Shown: piece after piece, positions 6,822 to 13,288 of the stretch
How the letters are laid out: each line of letters opens with the position of its first letter
How positions within the stretch are numbered: position 1 is the stretch's first letter
The notes under the pieces: generated by a model
Databases searched by the model: none
Told to the model about the DNA's origin: nothing
The model's input: only the letters and a program-made list of their open reading frames with translations
Origin: Anaerolineae bacterium
GTDB taxonomy: Bacteria > Chloroflexota > Anaerolineae > J102
Direction: 5' to 3'
Length of the DNA: 13,288 nt
Assembly: GCA_015493675.1 (NCBI GenBank)
Contig: WGCR01000151.1
Span: 1 to 13,288, forward strand
Translations under genes and position numbers: made by a program

Positions 6822-6944
6822 CTCTGAGAAATTATGGGGTAAGTCCCCACATTCCGACTGTTTTCGCCTGGAGGGCATTGCCTTTTGCGGCTATCCCCCA
6901 CAATAGCTCAGAGCGTCTGGGGGATACCCCACAAAAGCTCAGAG
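6822..6944. repeat. 18-nt repeat in three copies, one inverted
   Basis: Direct copies ccccacaatagctcagag at 6896-6913 and ccccacaaaagctcagag at 6927-6944 differ at one base and have a period of 31. A related inverted copy, ctctgagaaattatgggg, lies at 6822-6839 and matches the first direct copy at 15 of 18 positions. Adjacent GGGG/CCCC pairs (6836-6846, 6920-6930) give additional small hairpins. The cluster lies immediately before the recombinase remnant, so recombinase or replication-protein binding sites are one possibility. Confidence 0.65.
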
Positions 6945-6964
6945 AACCGATAATTTTTGGAAAA

Positions 6965-7153
6965 CGAGTTCAGCCTAATCCCAATCCTATCCCCACCTTC
7001 CTCCCCGACCTGGAAAACGAGGGCGTCAGTCTCCACACCGTGTGCGCCTACGGCGCCCACCTGCGGGCCTGGGCCAAATGGTGCGACCCGACTACCGGCA
7101 GCCAGGCGCTGACCGCTGCCGCCCCAAGGATGACCGTCATTAGGTGGAGGTAA
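6965..7153 (+). pseudogene. Remnant of a tyrosine recombinase/integrase N-terminal domain
   Basis: About 60 codons read like the SAM-like core-binding domain at the start of tyrosine recombinases: FLPDLENEGVSLHTVCAYGA, then HLRAWAKWC, a short gap, and ALTAA. This matches the usual pattern 'FL..L...G.S..TV.AY..DLR.F..WC......L..A'. The frame stops at 7151-7153, and no catalytic domain (R...HxxR...Y) follows in any frame, so it is a fragment. The same frame is open back to an ATG at 6878, but that part encodes only the repeat cluster and is unlikely to be ancestral protein. It probably marks an old integration event. Confidence is moderate because the match is to a short, loosely conserved domain. 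Confidence 0.5.
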
Positions 7154-7326
7154 TGGGGATGCACCGCAAATCAATGGATAGAATCGCGGCTTTCAACCGG
7201 ATGAAAATATGGGTCTGCAAGCGCTCTTTTGAAGGTTGAGGGAGAGGTGAAATAGAGGCTGATCACCCCATAAAAATGGTCGAAATTAGAAACACCCGCA
7301 CTCCCTCTTTTTTACGTCAGCGGAAC

Positions 7327-7356
7327 TTGACATGGAATGAAATATATGTGTATAGT
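7327..7356 (+). promoter_or_regulatory. Near-consensus sigma-70 promoter for the surface-protein operon
   Basis: TTGACA at 7327-7332 is a perfect -35 box, followed after 18 bases by TATAGT at 7351-7356 (five of six consensus bases). Transcription would start near 7363. The first gene downstream on this strand begins at 7619, so the transcript would have a leader of roughly 255 nt. Confidence 0.65.
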
Positions 7357-7467
7357 AAATTACTTTCATAGATTGGCCCTGTAATACCCTCGCCGCAAAA
7401 ATGAAAATCATAATTGTGTAAGATACGGGTTCCTTCTCTCGCCCTCGTGGGATCCGGGCGTTGATGT

Positions 7468-7490
7468 TTGGATGAAAACATCCAATTTCT
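7468..7490 (+). terminator. Small leader hairpin with terminator-like tail
   Basis: TTGGATG at 7468-7474 and CATCCAA at 7479-7485 form a perfect 7-bp stem around an AAAA loop, followed by TTTCTT. It lies about 105 bases into the transcript predicted from the promoter at 7327 and before the first gene. The stem is AT-rich and the U-run is interrupted, so it would be a weak or conditional terminator, or only a leader fold. Confidence 0.35.
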
Positions 7491-7517
7491 TAAAAATGAA
7501 GACTTTGGCAACAGGAA

Positions 7518-7548
7518 GTGACATTTTTAATCACCAAGTTCATATATA
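7518..7548 (+). promoter_or_regulatory. Possible second promoter before the small paralogous genes
   Basis: GTGACA at 7518-7523 (five of six -35 bases) is followed by the AT-rich run catatatagata, where TATATA at 7543-7548 could serve as the -10 with a 19-base spacer. The spacing is not ideal. It would give a short leader of about 65 nt to the gene at 7619. Confidence 0.3.
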
Positions 7549-7618
7549 GATAAAAGGAAGTTTTTCTTTATCGTTCTCCTCGTTCTTGATGTGGTCACTT
7601 AATCCAATTTAGTGTGCG

Positions 7619-7852
7619 ATGGCAAATGCTCCCGTAATTAACCTGGCTTCAACTGCTGTGGATGATTACCATGATTCATTAGATGGCTCTTTTGCATCAC
7701 TCACTCCCGTCCAGCTCGCCGGGCTGTTGAAAGCATTGCGGGCAGTTGGGCAGTATGGCGAAGTGCATCTGGTTGTTTCAGATGGCAGAATTCGATTCAT
7801 CCGTATCGTCCAAAGCTTATCATTCCCTTCTTCATCTGTGAATAACGACTAA
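7619..7852 (+). CDS. Small protein, DUF2292/YezD-like (tentative)
   Basis: A 77-residue soluble protein of unknown function. Residues 28-66 (LTPVQLAGLLKALR then VGQYGEVHLVV and DGRIRFIRIV) align without gaps with residues 22-60 of the protein encoded at 8002-8193, with 15 of 39 positions identical, so the two are paralogues. The helix-then-two-strand pattern with 'YGEV.L.V.DGR' resembles the short DUF2292 (YezD) family; this is from memory of the family pattern and is not certain. The first 27 residues and last 10 are low-complexity and differ from the sister protein. There is no convincing ribosome site before the ATG. No membrane segment or signal peptide is visible. It is first in the gene run leading to the CAP and vWA genes, but a strong hairpin follows it. 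Confidence 0.7.
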   Translation: MANAPVINLASTAVDDYHDSLDGSFASLTPVQLAGLLKALRAVGQYGEVHLVVSDGRIRFIRIVQSLSFPSSSVNND

Positions 7853-7925
7853 CGCCGGCAAGTCATTTGGCTGCTGGCAAGATAACCTGATATCAGCGAC
7901 CCTGCAAGAGGCTGCAAGACGCCCT

Positions 7926-7987
7926 GGGGTCGAATTTCGTTACCCTTTTTCTGCACGGGTGACGGAATTCGACCCCTTTTTGTTTTT
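7926..7987 (+). terminator. Very strong hairpin with T-tail between the two small paralogues
   Basis: A 20-bp stem without mismatches (7926-7945 with 7957-7976, two G-U wobbles) and an 11-nt loop is followed by tttttgttttt at 7977-7987. This is a full rho-independent terminator. It ends one base before the ribosome site AGGAG (7989-7993) of the gene at 8002. A perfect 10-bp palindrome, ctgatatcag, lies upstream at 7887-7896, and the words ctgcaaga at 7902 and 7912 form a short direct repeat. Either the upstream gene ends here and the downstream genes have another promoter, or the hairpin attenuates the operon. Confidence 0.85.
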
Positions 7988-8001
7988 CAGGAGCCAATTT
8001 T

Positions 8002-8193
8002 ATGAGTGAACCGCCCTATAATGTCACAGCCACCGATGGTAATAAAACCATCAACCTGCGTCGTATGAACCTCGTTCAGCTCAAGCGCATCGACAACCTT
8101 TTGGAACAAGTCGGCGAGTTTGGTGAATTAAGACTGATTGTGGAAAAGGGCGCGGTGCGGTTTGTTGAGGTTGTTGTGAGTAAACGGTTGTAA
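8002..8193 (+). CDS. Small protein, paralogue of the 77-residue protein upstream
   Basis: A 63-residue protein of unknown function. Its core (LVQLKRIDNLLEQVGEFG then ELRLIVEKGAVRFVEVV, residues 24-58) is the same fold unit as in the product of 7619-7852. The conserved positions are VQL, the VG-x-aromatic-GE turn, a L-x-V strand, and G-x-x-RF. The two differ in their N-terminal extensions, and this one lacks the C-terminal tail. It shares the tentative DUF2292/YezD-like resemblance. The start is well supported by AGGAG at 7989-7993, eight bases upstream. It stands directly behind a strong terminator-like hairpin and 41 bases before the CAP-domain gene, so it may be the first gene of the surface operon when the hairpin is read through. 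No membrane segment is visible. Confidence 0.75.
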   Translation: MSEPPYNVTATDGNKTINLRRMNLVQLKRIDNLLEQVGEFGELRLIVEKGAVRFVEVVVSKRL

Positions 8194-8234
8194 ATAGCTT
8201 TTTTCCCTTTTCATCTGATTATGAGCAAACAGGC

Positions 8235-9383
8235 ATGAAACCACCGTCTAGAAAGAATCGGAAAACATACAAAGCGCCCACACGACGTCCTCACCAGGGT
8301 CATCGTAAGCACGTGAGCTACTCACCAGGCAAACGGAGCCGACGAACGTCAGATTCCTCCAAATGGCTGATAGTTGCTGGGATCATCATCGTGCTTGTGA
8401 TAATAATCGGCAGCGCGGGTTATCTGATAACCAAAAGGCGTATGGATGCTCCTAATCAGCAAAGCAGTGTGATGGCGCCCACTACCGTTGCCACTGAAGT
8501 TTCTGCTCAAATTCCGTCAGATACAGTTACCCCGGTAGTAACCAAAGACTCGCAATCCAACAATGGTGAAACGACGCCTACGCCTGTTGCTTCACGCGAA
8601 ATTCCAACGCCGAATATAGAAGAGCTGCGAACTCAGATGATGCAATTGGTAAATCTAGAGCGAGAAAAAGCGGGGCTGTCTATGGTTAAAGCAGATGAGG
8701 TTGCTCAAAAGGCGGGGCAAAAACATGCCGACGAAATGGCCGAGTTGGGATATTTGAGCCATTGGGATATTGACGGATTCGGGCCGGATTATCGTTATTC
8801 CAGAGTGGGGGGGACGGATGTCGTTCAAGAAAATGTATCTGCATATTCTTATCGATTCGACAATGGCACACCTGCTCCCGTTAGAAACTGGAATGAAGTC
8901 ATCAAACAGGTGCATGACGGACTGATGAATAGCGAGGGACACCGGGCTAATATCCTTAATCCTGATCATACTCATTTGGGAATTGGCATTGCATACAATC
9001 AGCAAACTGGTGACCTGCGTGTGTCGCAAGAATTTATCAATCACTACAGCAATACAGATCAGTTGCCCCTTCGGGCGCATCCTGGCGACCGTCTGGTTTT
9101 GCGTGGTTCTCTTCTATCAGGCGCGACAAATCCCTTTGCTGCTTTGGCCTATGAGCCATTTCCGGAATCCATGACGCTTGCACAACTAAACAAAACAGGA
9201 TTTTATCGTTCACCGGCAAAGAAAATCCGAGACTTGAAAATTAATCTGACGGATGAAAAGTTTGTTATTGAAATCATTATGGATAGGGATGCAGAACCTG
9301 GTCTTTATCATGTTTTAGTCTTTGCAGACACACCATCATCTCAACCAACTCCAATCATCGATAGAATTATCGAGGTGCGCTGA
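8235..9383 (+). CDS. Membrane-anchored CAP-domain (SCP/PR1-like) protein
   Basis: A 382-residue surface protein. Residues 1-43 are strongly basic (Lys, Arg, His), then a single transmembrane segment at 44-66 anchors the protein with its C-terminus outside. A Ser/Thr/Pro-rich linker (70-127) leads to a CAP domain (about 131-271). The four CAP cavity residues are seen: H164 in KHADEM, E199 in QENVS, and E234 and H236 in SEGHRANIL. The final strand LRVSQEFINHY ends the domain. Residues 275-382 form an unrecognised, probably beta-rich C-terminal part. Bacterial CAP proteins are secreted or wall-associated and their activity is mostly unknown. The start is uncertain: the ATG at 8235 has only a poor ribosome site and overlaps the stop of a five-codon reading frame (8221-8238), which could couple translation; a GTG at codon 27 is an alternative. 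The stop overlaps the ATG of the next gene. Confidence 0.9.
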   Translation: MKPPSRKNRKTYKAPTRRPHQGHRKHVSYSPGKRSRRTSDSSKWLIVAGIIIVLVIIIGSAGYLITKRRMDAPNQQSSVMAPTTVATEVSAQIPSDTVTPVVTKDSQSNNGETTPTPVASREIPTPNIEELRTQMMQLVNLEREKAGLSMVKADEVAQKAGQKHADEMAELGYLSHWDIDGFGPDYRYSRVGGTDVVQENVSAYSYRFDNGTPAPVRNWNEVIKQVHDGLMNSEGHRANILNPDHTHLGIGIAYNQQTGDLRVSQEFINHYSNTDQLPLRAHPGDRLVLRGSLLSGATNPFAALAYEPFPESMTLAQLNKTGFYRSPAKKIRDLKINLTDEKFVIEIIMDRDAEPGLYHVLVFADTPSSQPTPIIDRIIEVR

Positions 9384-11389
9384 TGATCAAACGGCATCAA
9401 TTTGTATTTCGTTTCTTGGCCTTTGGATTTGTATTATTGTTGGCCTTTGGAATTTTAACTGCTGTTGGTTTCAATGGCGCCGAGGAAGCTTCGGCCATTG
9501 GTTTGGAAACAACGCCCGCTCCACCCGACTTGGCGCCGGTTGTGCAAGATGTCTTGCCGTCAGTAGTGCTGGACGGCCCATTCATCACTCCCCAGCTCAA
9601 GGTCGGTGAAAAGTCGAGTTTGGAACTGTCGGTAGCTGGGAAGATGTTGCCCGGCTGCTTTGGCGCACCGCTCAAGCCGGTCGATGCTGTTGTTGTCATT
9701 GATACTTCTCCCAGTGCTGGCAGACCTGTAGAAGGTTCCAACTTGTGGCAGTCAGAGCAGATATTAAAATCACTTTGGGCTCAAATGGACCAACCAGTCT
9801 GTACTTCACCAGCCCCGGAGAACTGCCAATCATCACGATTGAGCATCATTACAATGGATATTGGCACAACAGATGTGGAGATTAACACACGGTTGCCACT
9901 CACCTCAACGACAGATACAATTACGACAACTATCGAGGGGTTGGATACTGGCGCTGATAGCTCTTTCGATTTGGGAATTAAACAAGCCGCCAAACTTCTC
10001 GATAAAGAGGGGCGGGCAGACGCTGAAAAGATCATCGTGTTGCTGTTGCACGATAACTTTTTCACTTCCGTTGAAACAGTGATCAACCAAGCCAGGCAGG
10101 CGGGAGGCAAATATCCACTTTATGTAATTGGCGATACGCTCAATTTGAGGGAAGAGGAAAAAATCACCAAAGAGGAGGCGGAGCAATTAACTTCTGCATT
10201 GAATATTTACATCGATCCTTCCGCCGTGGATCTCCGGCGCATGTTTGTGAAAAGCTCTGGTGGGGACGAAAACATCGCTGGAAGGAGCGTATCGATTGGC
10301 TCCTTGATAACGCCTGTAGACGGAGTGAATTTGTGGAGCGATGATGGCAAGATCAATCAAGGGCGCATCTCCTGGCAGTTGCCGGTGATTCAAGCTGGCG
10401 ACACCCATGACTTTCAGGCTGACATCAAGGTGCAGGATGACCTAAACGCGACGACGCTTGCCATTGCCGGGGAACTGAGTTATCTGGATTGCAATGGCAG
10501 GATTGCAGTCGGCGTCCACCAGGAAAAACAATTTTCTGTTGGCGAGGAGAAACAGGCGCAGGAAACGCCTAAGCCAACAGATACCGTGCCACCTCCGACT
10601 CGCGATATCCCTGGAAATGATAACACAGGAGAGGAAGGAGGCCATGGAGGGGGAGAAGGTGGTCGAACGCCCCCGCGCATTCCCTGGAAGATGTTGCTGC
10701 CTGTGTTGCTAGTGATTCCAATACTACTCTATCTCATCCTTTGTAGCGCACAAGTTTTGCCGTGGTGTCGATCTGACCACTCACCAACTCCTGTAGCTCC
10801 TACTGTCGTGGGGATAGAAGAAAATCCCGAAGGAAATGGTTGGAAACCTCCGGTTCAGGGCACAGGTATTGATATTACACCAGGTCAGAAACCGGATAAC
10901 GAGGAATTGCGGAATAAGTTGATGAGTGCATCATCGATTTCGGGGCGTATTCCCACACATCATAGAGGGCAGAGGCGTTCGCCCGTCTCTGTGGAAGTAT
11001 TTTCGTCTGCCAATGAGTTCAAAAAATCTTCGTTCGATCTGAAAAAAATGGCTCATTATGCAAAAGGAGACCAGAAATTTGATTACTTCGTCTGGTCGAG
11101 CAGCGACGGCGAGATAGAAGTCCCGATAGATCTTTTACAAGAGGTGATTCAAAAACGTATTTCTTCTGAAACCCCCTTGATTGTTTTCTGGACTCCTCAT
11201 CCAACTGATAACTCTGAATTCCGAATCACGATTTCCCCTTCTTCTCATGGCATTACCGTTGCCGGACAGCGTAAATATCGTCCTCAAGCCCAAGGCGCCA
11301 ACCCCCAGCAATCGTTCTTTGTTAGCATGAAGTTCATCAATAACAAACAACATCTTCGAATTGCCAAAGGGCCGATTATCGACAATTGA
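9383..11389 (+). CDS. vWA-domain membrane protein with an unrecognised C-terminal domain
   Basis: A 668-residue protein. A hydrophobic N-terminal segment (7-30) acts as signal peptide or anchor. A von Willebrand factor A domain spans about 98-290, with the metal-site motif DTSPS (D107, S109, S111) at the end of the first strand. D224 sits in LLLHDNFF where most relatives read TDG, so the metal site is partly altered. A beta-rich region (300-385) follows, then a Pro/Gly/Glu linker (390-432) and a second membrane segment (436-456). The last 200 residues, including a mixed basic/polar domain (about 505-668), should be cytoplasmic if the first segment is cleaved or is an outward anchor; this domain matches nothing I recognise. 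The start codon shares one base with the CAP-gene stop (TGATG), indicating translational coupling. Domain calls are firm for vWA; topology is inference. Confidence 0.88.
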   Translation: MIKRHQFVFRFLAFGFVLLLAFGILTAVGFNGAEEASAIGLETTPAPPDLAPVVQDVLPSVVLDGPFITPQLKVGEKSSLELSVAGKMLPGCFGAPLKPVDAVVVIDTSPSAGRPVEGSNLWQSEQILKSLWAQMDQPVCTSPAPENCQSSRLSIITMDIGTTDVEINTRLPLTSTTDTITTTIEGLDTGADSSFDLGIKQAAKLLDKEGRADAEKIIVLLLHDNFFTSVETVINQARQAGGKYPLYVIGDTLNLREEEKITKEEAEQLTSALNIYIDPSAVDLRRMFVKSSGGDENIAGRSVSIGSLITPVDGVNLWSDDGKINQGRISWQLPVIQAGDTHDFQADIKVQDDLNATTLAIAGELSYLDCNGRIAVGVHQEKQFSVGEEKQAQETPKPTDTVPPPTRDIPGNDNTGEEGGHGGGEGGRTPPRIPWKMLLPVLLVIPILLYLILCSAQVLPWCRSDHSPTPVAPTVVGIEENPEGNGWKPPVQGTGIDITPGQKPDNEELRNKLMSASSISGRIPTHHRGQRRSPVSVEVFSSANEFKKSSFDLKKMAHYAKGDQKFDYFVWSSSDGEIEVPIDLLQEVIQKRISSETPLIVFWTPHPTDNSEFRITISPSSHGITVAGQRKYRPQAQGANPQQSFFVSMKFINNKQHLRIAKGPIIDN

Positions 11390-11426
11390 TTATAAGCAGA
11401 CTTCATTTATAGAGGAGTTGAAGACA

Positions 11427-13288
11427 ATGTCTCATATTCATGTATATTCGCAGAAAAAAATCCTGGTGCTATTGCTCACTCTTATCATGTTGGGGGCGTT
11501 TCTATCTCTTTCGCCCGGACGAGTAATCGCCCAGGGCCCGGAACGTCCTCCCATCGACATGATGCTGGTGATTGACAATTCTTGCAGCATGTTTCCCAAA
11601 GACCAGATCTTGCCAGAATGCGATCTATACGGTAGCGACCCCGACTTTCTGCGGGTTACCGGAGCGGAGATATTTGCGGCCCGGTTGGGATTTGGCGAGA
11701 TGGATGAGCAAGATTATCAGATAGGCGCTATCAGCATGGGTGAAACGCCTCCAGAGGTATACCCTTTGCGCCCTGCTACGCAAGTGCGCGATGAATTGGC
11801 CCAATGGCTGAGTAATCCCCGTCCCCAGGTCGAGACTCAAATCCTGCCAGCTCTGGAACAAGCTTATCAGGAAGTAACGTCATCTCCACAGCATAGGCCA
11901 GGCAATCAGCCTGCGATTGTTCTGATTACTGATGGCAGGCCTTACCCTGAAGAAGGGCAAACCAATGCTGATATCAAGAAATTTGTTGACGAACACCCGA
12001 ATGTACCGCTTTTTGTGATTCTGTTGCGGAATTCGAAAAAATCGGACCCAAAATATGATCAATATATTGATTTTTGGAAAAAACTGGGTCGCGATTACGA
12101 ATACATTCAAACCTATCGGGTGGACGACGCTAACGCCCTGGCAAAAACTTACAACGATATTCTGGCAAGACTTCAAAATAGCAATCCTTCTCCTGGCTAT
12201 AATTTAAAGCCCAACAAGAAACTTCCTATCTATGTCGATAAATTTGTACAAAAACTAATCATCACTCTTATCCACAAGCGGGGTGCACCCAAAGGTGAAG
12301 TGAAAATTCTAGACCCCAACGGTGTACAAGTATCATTCGATGATCCCGGCGTTCTGCACTTCAGTGGAAAAGAAAACCAGGCGGAAGTCATTTCCATCGG
12401 TTCTGAAAGATTGGATAAAGCCCCGCGAAATGATGTATGGACCATCGAATCAGATCGACCAGTCAGCGTTTTTCTGGATTATGTAGGGGCTTACGATCTT
12501 GAATTCGTTTCGCCTGAAGTCAGCACTACGTCGGTGCCGGATCAATATGAAGCTATTGATCGCGTTTCCCCGGAGCATCCCTTTACCATTCAGTTCAAAT
12601 TGGTGGACAAAGCAGGCAATGTTATCACTGAGCCACAACTGATAAGTGGCGAAGTGTTGAATCCAGATGGATCAAAAGACAATTTGCGTATTTCCACACA
12701 GATTACGCCTGACGAGAATGGCGTTTACACCATCGAACATGACTTTTTGGCGTCTTATCCCAAGGCTGCAGAGGAGCCTGGTCGGTATATGCTTTCATTC
12801 CGCGCCGGAGAAGCAACACATGAAGGGGATGTTCGTATTCCTATTGCCCAGGCAAGTTTGCTGGTCGACGTTGGGCGCGGCCCGTATATCACCAGCGTTT
12901 CTCCCCAGCCCTTGATTTGCAAAACTGGAGAGAAGCCGAGATTGACAGTTCATGGCGGGGATCTTGATGTGGCGCAAGCTGGCACGCTGCATGTGCGAGT
13001 GTTGGGAAGCCGCGCAGACACAGATTTAGCGCCCGGGGGAGGAGATACATTTGTTGGCTCAGTGGAGCCCCTTTGTGAGGAGTTGTTGGCAAACCTGGCG
13101 TGTGACAATGAAATCAACGCCACGTTTCAGGTGCGCATGATAGCCAGTATGCCCGACGGCACAGCCTTCCCGCCTTCAGTGTACAAACTGCCGGTAAAAG
13201 CTGTGGGAGTGGCTTGCACGCCAACGCCCACCCCCACGGCCACCCCCACACCAGTTCCTACGGCCACCCCCACGCCAACACCCACCCC
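11427..13288 (+). CDS. Secreted vWA-domain protein with Thr-Pro linker, incomplete at right edge
   Basis: The frame is open from the ATG at 11427 to the end of the window, giving 620 complete codons with no stop, so the gene is cut by the window edge. AGAGGAG at 11411-11417 is a good ribosome site, nine bases before the start and 37 bases after the previous gene. A signal peptide is clear: two Lys (10-11), a hydrophobic core (12-28), and a likely cut after A35 (VIA-Q). The vWA domain (about 43-250) has an intact metal site: DNSCS (D50, S52, S54), T137 and the TDG triplet (D169). C53 within the motif and C65 may form a disulfide. Three or more beta-sandwich-like regions follow (about 265-360, 370-480, 485-595), then a Thr-Pro-rich linker from 598, typical of Chloroflexota surface proteins. 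What follows the linker is not in view. Probably extracellular and part of the CAP/vWA operon. Confidence 0.9.
   Translation, partial: MSHIHVYSQKKILVLLLTLIMLGAFLSLSPGRVIAQGPERPPIDMMLVIDNSCSMFPKDQILPECDLYGSDPDFLRVTGAEIFAARLGFGEMDEQDYQIGAISMGETPPEVYPLRPATQVRDELAQWLSNPRPQVETQILPALEQAYQEVTSSPQHRPGNQPAIVLITDGRPYPEEGQTNADIKKFVDEHPNVPLFVILLRNSKKSDPKYDQYIDFWKKLGRDYEYIQTYRVDDANALAKTYNDILARLQNSNPSPGYNLKPNKKLPIYVDKFVQKLIITLIHKRGAPKGEVKILDPNGVQVSFDDPGVLHFSGKENQAEVISIGSERLDKAPRNDVWTIESDRPVSVFLDYVGAYDLEFVSPEVSTTSVPDQYEAIDRVSPEHPFTIQFKLVDKAGNVITEPQLISGEVLNPDGSKDNLRISTQITPDENGVYTIEHDFLASYPKAAEEPGRYMLSFRAGEATHEGDVRIPIAQASLLVDVGRGPYITSVSPQPLICKTGEKPRLTVHGGDLDVAQAGTLHVRVLGSRADTDLAPGGGDTFVGSVEPLCEELLANLACDNEINATFQVRMIASMPDGTAFPPSVYKLPVKAVGVACTPTPTPTATPTPVPTATPTPTPT
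13218..13288 (+). repeat. Low-complexity Thr-Pro coding repeat
   Basis: Codons for Thr and Pro alternate, with occasional Ala or Val. The 14-base word acggccacccccac occurs at 13236-13249 and 13260-13273, giving a 24-base (eight-codon) period. It encodes a flexible extracellular linker in the secreted vWA protein and continues past the window edge. Its copy number is likely to vary between strains. Confidence 0.85.

Larger units (their letters stand above)
6127..7326. other. Gene-poor, repeat-rich stretch
   Basis: About 1.2 kb without a convincing intact gene. Open frames here are short, read through the palindromic repeats, and show no recognisable domain, apart from the recombinase remnant near 6965-7153. 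The stretch has many inverted repeats and palindromes, described separately. An 11-nt inverted repeat, cgggtgtgtcc at 6246-6256 and its reverse complement at 6459-6469, brackets the first palindrome pair but could be chance. From 7154 to 7326 nothing recognisable was seen. It looks like a former insertion region between two operons. Confidence 0.6.

Noticed and set aside
6648..6878. Minus-strand open frame of 76 codons
   Set aside because: No family pattern was recognised, there is no clear ribosome site, and it overlaps nested inverted repeats; it may be a fragment but cannot be supported.
9383..11389. Reading the first vWA protein as a fully canonical metal-binding vWA
   Set aside because: DTSPS is present, but the TDG position reads HDN, so full metal coordination cannot be assumed.

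Overview
The window looks like a chromosomal segment of a Chloroflexota-type bacterium (Anaerolineae/Caldilineae style). This is inferred from the Thr-Pro-rich 'TPTPT' linker on a secreted vWA protein, the branched-chain 2-oxoacid dehydrogenase cluster with Bacillus-like E1 subunits, the small paralogous basic/hydrophobic proteins, and dispersed palindromic intergenic repeats. No rRNA, tRNA or CRISPR array was seen, so the assignment is tentative.

Left third (1-2335): a GC-rich nucleoside hydrolase gene (181-1107, +) faces a formate/nitrite transporter gene (1207-2058, -). A long hairpin lies between the two gene ends. The transporter is divergent from the next operon, across a 277-bp regulatory region that holds a palindrome, an extended -10 promoter and a leader hairpin.

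Middle (2336-6126): a tight four-gene operon encodes a 2-oxoacid dehydrogenase complex: E1 alpha, E1 beta, a free-standing lipoyl-domain protein, and a full E2 acyltransferase. It ends in a strong rho-independent terminator. Sequence motifs favour a branched-chain (2-oxoisovalerate-type) rather than a pyruvate substrate. No E3 gene is in view.

Gene-poor stretch (6127-7618): about 1.5 kb with no convincing intact gene. It holds a 'ccacggag' repeat, two inverted pairs of a 16-nt palindromic element, an 18-nt repeat in three copies, and a remnant of a tyrosine recombinase N-terminal domain. It then runs into a near-consensus sigma-70 promoter with a leader of about 255 nt.

Right part (7619-13288): an apparent operon of cell-surface function. 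Two tiny paralogous proteins (DUF2292/YezD-like, tentative) are separated by a very strong 20-bp hairpin. They are followed by a membrane-anchored CAP-domain protein, a vWA protein with a membrane segment and an unrecognised probable cytoplasmic tail, and a secreted vWA protein that runs off the right edge inside its Thr-Pro linker. The CAP and first vWA genes overlap by one base, so they are probably co-translated. The function of this surface group is unknown and it is the most likely place in the window for an undescribed system.
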